A stretch of 64,000 bases of DNA, taken from the NCBI RefSeq assembly GCF_002904295.1, contig NZ_PPHG01000078.1:1-64000 (forward strand), in the 5' to 3' direction. The stretch's first letter is position 1. Each line of letters begins with the position of its first letter. Both the position numbers and the translations under genes were made by a program. This document shows, piece after piece, positions 30,618-38,304 of this stretch. The notes under the pieces were generated by a model. The model was not told the DNA's origin. It made no database searches and saw only the letters and a program-made list of their open reading frames with translations. Source of the stretch: Amycolatopsis sp. CA-128772. Lineage in GTDB: Bacteria; Actinomycetota; Actinomycetes; Mycobacteriales; Pseudonocardiaceae.

Positions 30618-32882
30618 TCAGACGGTCAGCGTCCAGGAGGACAGGTAACCGGTGTCGGCGGGGCCGACGTCTCGGATGCGGAGCTGCCACGCGCCGTTAG
30701 CGGCCTCGGTGGAGGCGTTCACGGTGTAGGTGGTGTCGATGTTCGCGGCGGAGTCGCTGCTGGAGTTCTTCAGCCGGTAGGCGGTGCCGTCCGGCGCGAC
30801 CAGGTCGAGGACCAGGTCACCGCGGTAGGTGTGGACGATGTGCACCTCGACCTTCGTGGTGCCGGACGCGTTGCGCGCACAGCCGCTGACGGTGCTGGTG
30901 CTGTTGACCGCGCTCGCCGGGTAGTCCGGGATGTTCAGGCGGGTCGAGTTGGTCACCGGGGCGCACGATCCGGTGGTGCCCACGCTCAGCGTGTACGTCG
31001 TCGTGTGGTCGGTGCTGGCCCCGTCGGCGGTGATGGTGACGGGGAAGCTGCCGGTCGGGGTCGACGACGTGGTCGCGATGGTCAGCGTGGAGCTGCCGCC
31101 GGAGGAGATGGTGGCCGGGCTGAACGTCGCGGTCGCGCCGGCGGGCAGGCCGGAGGCGGACAGCGTGATCGACTGGGCCGCGCCGGAGGTGATCGCGGTG
31201 CTGATCGTGGTGGTCGCCGAGGCGCCCGGCTGCACGGAACCCGAAGCCGGGTTCAGCGCGACCGAGAAGTCCGGCCCGCCGCCGCTGCACGAGGTGGGCT
31301 CACCGCTGACCGTGGTGACGGAGACGGCGTCCCACGCGGCCTTGGTGGCGTTGTACTCGGTGCAGCTGCCCGGGAAGAGCGCGATCGCGGCTTCGAGGGT
31401 GGCCTTGCGGGCGGCCTTGTGGTTCCACGACGAGGTCTTCTTCAGCAGGCCGTTGTAGAAGATCTTGCCGGCCTTCTGGATGCCGACGCCGGTGACCGAC
31501 GAGCTGTTGCAGGTCGGGCTGGCCGGCTTGCCGCCACCCGGGTTCGAGCCCTCGGCCAGCAGGTAGAACCAGTGGTTCTGCGGGCCGGCGGCCGCGTGCA
31601 CCTCGGTGCTCGGGATGGACGACGAGTAGCAGTTCGGGTCCCCGACCTTCGACGGCTGGTACATGTAGCGGATCGGGCCCTGGCCGACCAGGTTGACGCC
31701 CTCGCCGACCTCGTAGTCCGGGGTGTCCTTCGGGTTGTTCGCGTACGCCTCGGTCAGCGCGCCGAAGATGTCACCGGTCGACTCGTTCATCCCGCCGTTC
31801 TCGTTGCCGGAACCGGCACCGCCCGGGGTGAACTGGAAGATGCCGTGGCCGAACTCGTGCCCGACGACGTCCATCGAGGTGGCCTGACGCTGGTTGTCCT
31901 GCGAGTGGCCGAAGTGGGTCGAGGAGCCGTTCCAGTAGGCGTTGACGTCGGCCAGGCCCACCGAAGCCGGGTAGCCGGTGCCGCTGCCGTTGATGCCGTT
32001 GCGGCCGAGCCAGTCGGCGAGCATCTTCCACTCGGTCTGGACGCTGTAGAGCACGTCCACGCAGCCGGTCTCGAGGTCCGTGCCGGAGCCGTTGCCCCAG
32101 TTGTTGTCCGGTCCACTGTAGACCGAACCGCCCTCGCGGCCGCAGCTGATGCCGGTGCGGCCCGGGTCGCGCAGCGTGTACGTGCTGCCGGACTGCGTGG
32201 TGTCGATGGAGACGTTGCCGACGTAGTAGCTGTTGCCGGTGCCGGCCACGTTCACCGTCGCCGGCTGGGCCTGCGTGCGAGCGCCGGAGCCGAACGTCTT
32301 CACGTCGTCCCGCTTGTCGAGCACCGCCCCGGTCGCCGCGTCGACGAACACGTGCAGGTTGCTCGGCGCCGTGGCGGTGCGCCCGGCGACGACGACCTCG
32401 TAGGCCAGCTTCGGGCTCGCCCCGGCCAGCACCACCTTCTCCGGCGCGCTCACACTGTCCACAGTGGGCAGTTGAGCGCGCGCGGTGGCGGCGGCCTTCG
32501 CCGCGTCGACCGACGCCTGGGTTCCGACGGTGATGGCCGCGGTCTCCGCGGCGCTGGTGCCGCGGACGCGCCCGGCGCCGTCGGCGACGACCACCGCGTC
32601 CCCGCCCACGACCCGCAGGCCCTGGTAGGTGCGCTGGTAGGCGCCGTAGAACAGGCCACCGCCGCCGGCGGTCAGGCCGACGCGCTGGAACGATTCGGCC
32701 GGTCCGCGGCGCAGGGCGTCGAGACCGCTGGCGGCCGCCTGGTCGGCGGCGCGGGCGGCGGCCGCTTCGGGAGCGGCGGGCTGGGCTGAGGACGCTGCGT
32801 TCGCCGGGGTCACCGGTAACGCGAGCGTCATGGCGAGCCCGGCGGCAGCCGCCAAGCCCGTGCTGAACCCACGATGGGTCAT
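30618..32882 (-). CDS. secreted M4 (thermolysin-type) metalloprotease with Ig-like and P-domains
   Basis: 754 residues. The signal peptide ends near PANAAS (about 30). A prosequence with FTP (YQRTYQGLRVVGGDAVVV) and PepSY-like parts runs to about 200. The M4 catalytic domain has H342-E-F-G-H346 and the third zinc ligand in NESTGD. HAAAGPQNHWFYLL and a Cys-containing C-lobe follow. An Ig-like module (about 540-635) and a P-domain (about 640-754) close the protein. ATG 32882 has AAGGAAG 6 nt upstream; a start at 32978 is open but lies in the promoter. It is preceded on the same strand by an XRE-TPR regulator gene, a pairing repeated at 34550-38123. Confidence 0.95.
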   Translation of the reverse strand: MTHRGFSTGLAAAAGLAMTLALPVTPANAASSAQPAAPEAAAARAADQAAASGLDALRRGPAESFQRVGLTAGGGGLFYGAYQRTYQGLRVVGGDAVVVADGAGRVRGTSAAETAAITVGTQASVDAAKAAATARAQLPTVDSVSAPEKVVLAGASPKLAYEVVVAGRTATAPSNLHVFVDAATGAVLDKRDDVKTFGSGARTQAQPATVNVAGTGNSYYVGNVSIDTTQSGSTYTLRDPGRTGISCGREGGSVYSGPDNNWGNGSGTDLETGCVDVLYSVQTEWKMLADWLGRNGINGSGTGYPASVGLADVNAYWNGSSTHFGHSQDNQRQATSMDVVGHEFGHGIFQFTPGGAGSGNENGGMNESTGDIFGALTEAYANNPKDTPDYEVGEGVNLVGQGPIRYMYQPSKVGDPNCYSSSIPSTEVHAAAGPQNHWFYLLAEGSNPGGGKPASPTCNSSSVTGVGIQKAGKIFYNGLLKKTSSWNHKAARKATLEAAIALFPGSCTEYNATKAAWDAVSVTTVSGEPTSCSGGGPDFSVALNPASGSVQPGASATTTISTAITSGAAQSITLSASGLPAGATATFSPATISSGGSSTLTIATTSSTPTGSFPVTITADGASTDHTTTYTLSVGTTGSCAPVTNSTRLNIPDYPASAVNSTSTVSGCARNASGTTKVEVHIVHTYRGDLVLDLVAPDGTAYRLKNSSSDSAANIDTTYTVNASTEAANGAWQLRIRDVGPADTGYLSSWTLTV

Positions 32883-33203
32883 CGAGGTCTTCCTTCCATG
32901 AAGGCAGAATCGAGGTCCGTAAGGGGAAGGGAGGAGACGTGTCCGGCGTGCTAACAGCAGGTATGCGTCCGGACGCATCCGAGTAAAGGATCAGCGGATC
33001 CGGGCGTCAATGCGCCGAACGGACCAACGACGCGTTCCGGATTATCGAATCATTTCGTACAAACCCCGCCGCAGCAGGGGATTCTCGCCGCGTTCCGTCC
33101 CGGAACGACTTTCGTAGGGATTGTCGGGGACACCATCCGAACGCCGGACGATCTCGATCACCGGGATTCGTTAGTACCGCTCAGAAAACGGTTGCCCGCC
33201 TGG
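32883..33203 (-). promoter_or_regulatory. M4 protease upstream region (gene-poor, 321 bp)
   Basis: On the minus strand it holds a shared box CCTACGAAAGTCG (33118-33106), then TTGACG about 95 bp later (near 33008-33003), an 18-bp spacer and TTTACT (about 32987-32982), then the 16-bp perfect palindrome ATGCGTCCGGACGCAT (32963-32978). The same series precedes the other M4 gene. A 39-codon open frame (33161-33042) is reported separately; nothing else is seen. Confidence 0.6.
33042..33161 (-). CDS. possible 39-residue peptide between regulator and protease
   Basis: The GTG frame reads VIEIVRRSDGVPDNPYESRS... and ends YEMIR-stop. It lies 42 bp after the XRE-TPR regulator stop, on the same strand and before the M4 gene, where RRNPP systems often encode a signal peptide precursor. 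There is no clear ribosome site and no export signal, so coding is doubtful. Confidence 0.2.
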   Translation of the reverse strand: MIEIVRRSDGVPDNPYESRSGTERGENPLLRRGLYEMIR

Positions 33204-34469
33204 TCAGCCGTCTTCCGCGCCCAGCGCGATGAGCCCGTTGCGCAGCACGTCCGCCGCCTCGGCCTGCTTCCCGGTTTCGCCGAGCAGCTCGCTCAACGGC
33301 CGCAGCGCGCGGACCAGCACCCCGTGCGCGCCCAGCCCGGTGGCGAGCTCGACGGCGGCCCGCAGGTCCTCGGCCGCGCGCCGGGCGTCGCCGCGGGCCC
33401 TGGCCAGCGAGCCCAGCTGCAGCCGCAGCTCCGCGGCCAGCGGCGTGCCCGCCACGACGGCCGGGCGGACCTGGTCGAGCAACGCGGCCGCGGTCTCCAG
33501 CCGGCCCGCCGCGAGGTACTCCCCGGCGAGCTCGACGGTGATCGCCGGGACGTCGTCCGGCCACGCCGTCTCGCGCGCCGCGCCGAGGTCGGCCAGCGCG
33601 CCCTCGACGTCACCCGAGCGGCCGCGGACCCGGGCCCTGGCCAGCAGGCAGTACGCCATCGCCGGGTGCAGCGCCCGTTCCTGCATCAGGTCGTAGGCCG
33701 CGGCGACCGACGCGGCCGCGTCGGCGAACCGGTCCGCCGCCAGGTGGCTGCGGGCCACCTCGACGTGGCTGCGGGTGAGTTCCGCGAGCACCGCCGGGCC
33801 GCCCCGGGTGAGCCGCAACGCCGAGTCGGCGTACTCGGCCGCTCGCTCCAGGTCGCCCTGGCGCAGGTGCCGCTCGGCCAGGCAGGCCCGCAGCGTGAGC
33901 AGGATCGACGGCTGCGGGTAGCCGTCGCGCAGCAGTTCGGCGTGGCAGGTTTCCAGCAGGTGCACCGAATACTGCACCTCGCCCCAGCCGGACAGCACCG
34001 CCGCGCGCAGCGGCACGACCATCGCCCGCACCGGTGGCGGCTCGCCCGACAGGGCCGTTTCGGCGTCGGCGACGTACTTCGTGCGGACGTCGCCGGTCGA
34101 GTACCCGGCCAGCCACAGCAGGGCGATCCCGGTCGGCCGCGGCCGGTCCAGGCGTTCGGCCCGGCGCCGGATCCGCTGCATCCGCGGGGTCGCGCGGCGG
34201 GCGTCGCCGGCCAGGAACCGTTCCGCCGTCTCGATCAGCTCGAGGTCCAGCTCGATCAGCTCGCGCGGCGACCGGCCGCCGAGCAGCTCGTCGGGGTCGA
34301 TGCCGAGTTGCTGGGCGAAGAACCGCAGCGCGTCGCCGGACGGGGTCCGGGCGCCGGTCTCGACCGACGACACGTACGCGGCCGAGTACTGCGGCCCGGC
34401 GAGTTCGCGCTGCGTGAGCCCGCGTTCGGTGCGCAGCTCACGCAGGCGTTCGCCGACGCTCTCGCTCAC
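33204..34469 (-). CDS. XRE helix-turn-helix regulator with TPR domain (copy 1)
   Basis: 421 residues. The N-terminal Xre DNA-binding domain (about residues 5-65) is LRELRTERGLTQRELAG...SAAYVSSVETGARTPS...FFAQQLGI. The rest is a long all-alpha repeat region of tetratricopeptide type with many A-x-x-Y/L and G-D-x-x-x-A units. This layout resembles RRNPP peptide-sensing regulators and the larger actinobacterial XRE-TPR group. The GTG follows GGAAAGG closely. It lies between the two M4 protease genes, same strand, and is the probable regulator of the downstream one. The ligand is unknown. Confidence 0.9.
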   Translation of the reverse strand: MSESVGERLRELRTERGLTQRELAGPQYSAAYVSSVETGARTPSGDALRFFAQQLGIDPDELLGGRSPRELIELDLELIETAERFLAGDARRATPRMQRIRRRAERLDRPRPTGIALLWLAGYSTGDVRTKYVADAETALSGEPPPVRAMVVPLRAAVLSGWGEVQYSVHLLETCHAELLRDGYPQPSILLTLRACLAERHLRQGDLERAAEYADSALRLTRGGPAVLAELTRSHVEVARSHLAADRFADAAASVAAAYDLMQERALHPAMAYCLLARARVRGRSGDVEGALADLGAARETAWPDDVPAITVELAGEYLAAGRLETAAALLDQVRPAVVAGTPLAAELRLQLGSLARARGDARRAAEDLRAAVELATGLGAHGVLVRALRPLSELLGETGKQAEAADVLRNGLIALGAEDG

Positions 34470-34549
34470 ACAGGTGCCTTTCCGCCGTGGACGTCCCAGG
34501 GTAAGCCGCGCGGCGGCGGGGAGGGTGCCCCGCCGCCGCGCGGCGTGGT

Positions 34550-36580
34550 TCAGCAGGCGCCGCTGTCGCTCCAGACGGCCCAGGAGCCGGGCGCGCCGGG
34601 CTCGGCGCCGGTCGAGTACCACAGCGACGTCCACTTGTGACCGTTGTGGCCCACGACGTCGTTGGGCACGTACGCCTTGGCCGTGTCCCACTCGGCGAGC
34701 CCCTCGCAGCCGGTCGGCGGCGGGCCGCCGTTGCCGACGGTGAGCGTGAACTGCGCGGAGTGGTCGGCGTCGGGGCCGTCGCCGCTGACCGTCACCTGGC
34801 TGGTGCCCTCCGGCGTGGTCGCCGACGTGGTGATGGTCAAGGTGGCGGTGCCGCCGGACTGGATGCTCGCCGGGCTGATGGTCGCCTTCGCGCCCGCGGG
34901 CAGGCCGGTCGCCACCAGCTGCACGGTCTGGGCGTTGCCCGAGGTGACCCGGGTGGTCACCGTGGTGGTCGCCGTCTGTCCGGGTTGGACGGACGCCGAC
35001 GTCGGCGACAGCGTCAGCGAGTAGTCGTTGCCGGCGGGCGGCTGGCCGCTGCAGGTGGGCTCACCGCTGACCGCGGCGACGCTCACCGCGTCCCAGGCGG
35101 CCTTGGTGGCGGCGAACTCGGTGCAGCTGCCCGGGAAGAGCGCGACCGCGGCTTCGAGAGTGGCCTTGCGGGCGGCCTTGTGGTTCCACGACGAGGTCTT
35201 CTTCAGCAGGCCGTTGTAGAAGATCTTGCCGGCCTTCTGGATGCCGATGCCGGTCACGGTCGAGCCGTTGCAGGTCGGGCTGGCCGGCGAGGCGTTGCTG
35301 CCCTGCGAGAGCAGGTAGAACCAGTGGTTCTGCGGGCCCGCGGCGGCGTGCACCTCGGTGCTCGGGATCGACGACGAGTAGCAGTTCGGGTCGCCGACCT
35401 GAGACGGGTTGTACATGTAGCGGATCGGGCCCTGGCCGACGAGGTTGACGCCCTCGCCGACGGTGAAGTCCGGCCGGTCCACCGGGTTGTTGGCGTACGC
35501 CTCGGTCAGCGCGCCGAAGATGTCGCCGGTGGACTCGTTGAGGCCGCCGTTCTCGTTGCCCGAGCCCGCGCCGCCCGGCGTGGTCTGGAAGATCGCGTGG
35601 CCGAACTCGTGGCCGACGACGTCCATCGGCGTCGCCTGGCGGCGGTTGTCCTGGGAGTGCCCGAAGTGCGTCGAGGAGCCGTCCCAGTAGGCGTTGACGT
35701 CGTTGAGGCCGACGCTGGCGCGGAAGCCGCCGCCCGCCCCGTCGATGCCGTTGCGGCCGAGCCAGTCGCCGAGCATCTTCCACTCGGTCTGGACGCTGTA
35801 GAGCGCGTCGACGCAGGCGGTTTCCAGGTCGGTGCCGGAGCCGTTGCCCCAGGTGTTGGAGCTCTTGGTGAAGATCGAGCCGCCCTCGCGGCCGCAGGCG
35901 ATGCCGCGGCGCGCGGGGTCGGTCATCGAGTAGGAGCTGCCGGAGCCGGAGGTGTCGATCGAGACGGTGCCGGCGTAGTAGGAGTTGCCGGTGCCGGCCT
36001 CGCGGACGTCGTCGCGCGTGTCGAGGACGGCGCCGGTCGCGCTGTCGACGAACACGTGCAGGTGGGTCGGCCGGGCGCGGTCGTAGCCGCTGACGACGAC
36101 CTCGTACGCCAGCTTCGGGGCGTTCCCGGCCAGCACGACCAGCTTCGGGCTGGTGACGCTGTCCACCTTGGACACCTTGGCCGTGGCGATCTTCGTGGCC
36201 TGCTCGGCCTTGAGGGCCGCCTGCGTGCCGACGGTGATCGGGGCGGTGGGCGCGGCTTCGGTGCCGCGGACGCGCCCGGCGCCGTCGGCGACGACCACCG
36301 CGTCGCCGCCGACGACCGGCAGGCCGTGGTAGGTGCGCTGGTAGGAGGCGTAGTAGAGCCCGCCGCCACCCGGGGTGACCCCGGTGCGGACGAAGGTCTC
36401 CCCGGCGCCCTTGGCGAGCCGGTCGGCGCCGTTGAGGGCGGCCTGATCGGCGGCTCGCGCGGCGAGCGCCTCGGGTGGGGTGGCGGCGGGAGGTGCGGGT
36501 GCGGCGGCGGCCGGGATCGCCGGCACCGCGAAGGTCAGGGCCAGGCCGGCGATCGCCGCCAGCCCTCGTGGGGATCTCAT
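34550..36580 (-). CDS. secreted M4 metalloprotease with Ig-like and chitin-binding (CBM5/12-type) domains
   Basis: 676 residues. Signal peptide with a cleavage site near IPAAAAP (about 28), FTP/PepSY prosequence, M4 domain with HEFGH and NESTGD, then an Ig-like module (about 525-620). The C-terminal about 50-residue domain begins GCEGLAEWDTAKAYVPNDVV and contains WTSLWYSTGAEPG, characteristic of CBM5/12 carbohydrate-binding modules. The catalytic part is close to the M4 protein encoded at 30618-32882, but the tail differs: chitin-binding instead of P-domain. ATG 36580 has AAGG 7 nt upstream. It may attack protein embedded in chitin. Confidence 0.95.
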   Translation of the reverse strand: MRSPRGLAAIAGLALTFAVPAIPAAAAPAPPAATPPEALAARAADQAALNGADRLAKGAGETFVRTGVTPGGGGLYYASYQRTYHGLPVVGGDAVVVADGAGRVRGTEAAPTAPITVGTQAALKAEQATKIATAKVSKVDSVTSPKLVVLAGNAPKLAYEVVVSGYDRARPTHLHVFVDSATGAVLDTRDDVREAGTGNSYYAGTVSIDTSGSGSSYSMTDPARRGIACGREGGSIFTKSSNTWGNGSGTDLETACVDALYSVQTEWKMLGDWLGRNGIDGAGGGFRASVGLNDVNAYWDGSSTHFGHSQDNRRQATPMDVVGHEFGHAIFQTTPGGAGSGNENGGLNESTGDIFGALTEAYANNPVDRPDFTVGEGVNLVGQGPIRYMYNPSQVGDPNCYSSSIPSTEVHAAAGPQNHWFYLLSQGSNASPASPTCNGSTVTGIGIQKAGKIFYNGLLKKTSSWNHKAARKATLEAAVALFPGSCTEFAATKAAWDAVSVAAVSGEPTCSGQPPAGNDYSLTLSPTSASVQPGQTATTTVTTRVTSGNAQTVQLVATGLPAGAKATISPASIQSGGTATLTITTSATTPEGTSQVTVSGDGPDADHSAQFTLTVGNGGPPPTGCEGLAEWDTAKAYVPNDVVGHNGHKWTSLWYSTGAEPGAPGSWAVWSDSGAC

Positions 36581-36836
36581 GGGGGAACCTTTCCGGGGAC
36601 CGTGAGCAATGTGCCCGGCGGAATAACTGGTGTTATTGCGCCGGACGCGTCCGAGTAAAGGTTCCGGCCGCGGGCAGGTCAATGGGCCGAACGGAGTAGC
36701 GAGCCTCCGTGTCGATCGCTCGTGGGGGCCCGAAAGCCCAGGTCAGTACGATGTCGATGACTGGTCTGAACCAATTCACCGACTTTCGTAGGAAAGTGGT
36801 TGTGGTCCGGACCATCGAGCCCGGTGGTCCGCCCGA
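36581..36836 (-). promoter_or_regulatory. upstream region of the second M4 protease gene
   Basis: On the minus strand: CCTACGAAAGTCG (36792-36780), then 97 bp, then TTGACC, an 18-bp spacer, TTTACT, and the 12-bp perfect palindrome CGGACGCGTCCG (36642-36653). Order and spacing match the region before the first M4 gene. A 60-codon ATG frame (36815-36633) overlaps these signals and lacks a ribosome site, so it is not called as a gene. Confidence 0.6.
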
Positions 36837-38123
36837 TCAGGCGTCGGTGCCGCTCGCCGAGTCCAGGCCGCGGCGGTACGCCGCGATGGCGTCCTCGAGA
36901 TGACCACGTTGTCGGAGCGCGTCGCCGAGCCGCAGGGCCGTCGAAACCGCCGCGCCGTGCAGGGACGCCCCGGTCTGGATTTCGAACGCTTCGCGCAGCA
37001 GCCGGGTCGCCGTCTCCAGGTCGCCACGGGCCCGGGCGACCTGCCCGAGCAGGCTCGTCGCCTCGCCGCGTGCTTCGACGTCACGGGACAGCAGTTCGCG
37101 GACGCCGGAGACGAGCGCCGCGGCTTCCGCCGGGGCACCCTGCCGGAGCCGGACCTCGGCCAGTTCGAGCGTCGCCCCGGCGAAGCCTTCCTCCGCGCCG
37201 ATCGCCGCGAGCTGGTCGCGGGCCGTCGTCAGCTCCGCGCGGGCCTCGTCGAGGCGGCCGAGGTGACGCAGCAGGTAGCCGCGGGCCCAGCGGCAGCGGG
37301 CCGCGTCCCGGTCGAACCCCACCGACGCGAACAGCCGGCACGCCTCGGTCAGGTCCTCGTCGGCCCGGTCCGCCTGGCCGGTCGCGTGCCACACCTGCGA
37401 CGCCTGCCGGTGGAACCGCGCGATGAAGTCCGGCCGCGTCGCCACCCGGGTCAGCCGCCGCCCGTCCTCGGCCGCGCGGCGGGCCCGGTGCAGGCCGCCC
37501 ATCTCCATCAGGGGGTGGATCAGGGCCGTGAGCAGGCACAGCTCGGCGTCCGGGTCCAGCGGGCGCACGGCCAGCTCGGCCTCGATCCGCGCGATCGCCG
37601 GGCCCGGGTCGCCGTGCTGGAACCGGCAGTTGGCCCACCGGTGCACGATCATCGCCCGCAGCCACGGCGGGGCCGCGCCGGCCAGCTCCCCGGCGTGCTC
37701 CAGGGCCTCCTGCGCCTCCGCCACGTCGAACAGCTGCCACTTCACCTCGGCCTGGCAGAACCGCGCGTAGCACTCGACGTCGTCGAGGTGGTAGCCCGCG
37801 GCCTGCTTCGCCACGGCGGCGAACCGCGCCTCCGCGTCGGCGACGCGGCCCTGCTCGAGGTCGCGGTAGCCCTCGTCCAGCGAGGCGCGCAGCTCGACGG
37901 CGACGCCCGGCGGCCGGCCGAACCGCAGCTCGTCCACGGTGAGGCCGAGCCGTTGGGCCAGGTAGGCCAGCATCTCCTCCGACGGCGGGCGGCTGCCGGT
38001 CTCCACCTTCGCCAGGAAGCCCCGGTCGTAGCCCGGCTCGGCCAGCTCGCGCTGGGTCCAGCCGCGGCCGGTGCGCAGCCGCCGGATCCGCGCGCCGAGC
38101 GGCTCGGCGGGTGCGCTGGTCAT
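36837..38123 (-). CDS. XRE helix-turn-helix regulator with TPR domain (copy 2)
   Basis: 428 residues, a paralogue in layout of the regulator at 33204. The Xre domain (about 10-70) is IRRLRTGRGWTQRELAEPGYDRGFLAKVETGSRPPS. It is followed by tetratricopeptide-like helical repeats such as ARAELTTARDQLAAIG and ARGDLETATRLLREAFEI. The ATG at 38123 lies 6 nt after TACCGT (38135-38130), suggesting a leaderless message although GGGGAG also abuts it. It is upstream and on the same strand as the M4 protease at 34550. The probable role is control of that protease through the CCTACGAAAGTCG box, which is inference. Confidence 0.9.
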   Translation of the reverse strand: MTSAPAEPLGARIRRLRTGRGWTQRELAEPGYDRGFLAKVETGSRPPSEEMLAYLAQRLGLTVDELRFGRPPGVAVELRASLDEGYRDLEQGRVADAEARFAAVAKQAAGYHLDDVECYARFCQAEVKWQLFDVAEAQEALEHAGELAGAAPPWLRAMIVHRWANCRFQHGDPGPAIARIEAELAVRPLDPDAELCLLTALIHPLMEMGGLHRARRAAEDGRRLTRVATRPDFIARFHRQASQVWHATGQADRADEDLTEACRLFASVGFDRDAARCRWARGYLLRHLGRLDEARAELTTARDQLAAIGAEEGFAGATLELAEVRLRQGAPAEAAALVSGVRELLSRDVEARGEATSLLGQVARARGDLETATRLLREAFEIQTGASLHGAAVSTALRLGDALRQRGHLEDAIAAYRRGLDSASGTDA

Positions 38124-38231
38124 CTCCCCACGGTAGGTCATCGGGACGCCGGGATGCCGGTCGCGCCGATCGGCGGGGTTCGCCGGGGCCGACGGCGCCG
38201 GTCGCTCGTCCCGATCCCGGAACCGGACATA

Positions 38232-38287
38232 TTGACGCCTCCGGCCGGCCCGGGATAGCGTTCTCCGCTAAATAGGAAACTTTCCTA
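38232..38287 (+). promoter_or_regulatory. cellulase promoter with palindromic operator
   Basis: TTGACG (38232-38237), 18-bp spacer, TAGCGT (38256-38261), then the perfect 15-bp palindrome TAGGAAACTTTCCTA (38273-38287) just after the expected start of transcription. A repressor bound there would block the GH9 gene. Confidence 0.65.
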
Positions 38288-38304
38288 ACAAAGTGGAGCC
38301 GATC

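Noticed and set aside
30831..36658. Plus-strand frames of 652 and 673 codons opposite the M4 protease genes
   Set aside because: Antisense shadows of high-GC codons. Composition is Gly/Arg/Val-rich with no fold signature.
36633..36815. A 60-codon ATG frame after the second XRE-TPR regulator
   Set aside because: No ribosome site, and it overlaps the conserved promoter elements of the M4 gene. Kept only as a weak peptide candidate.
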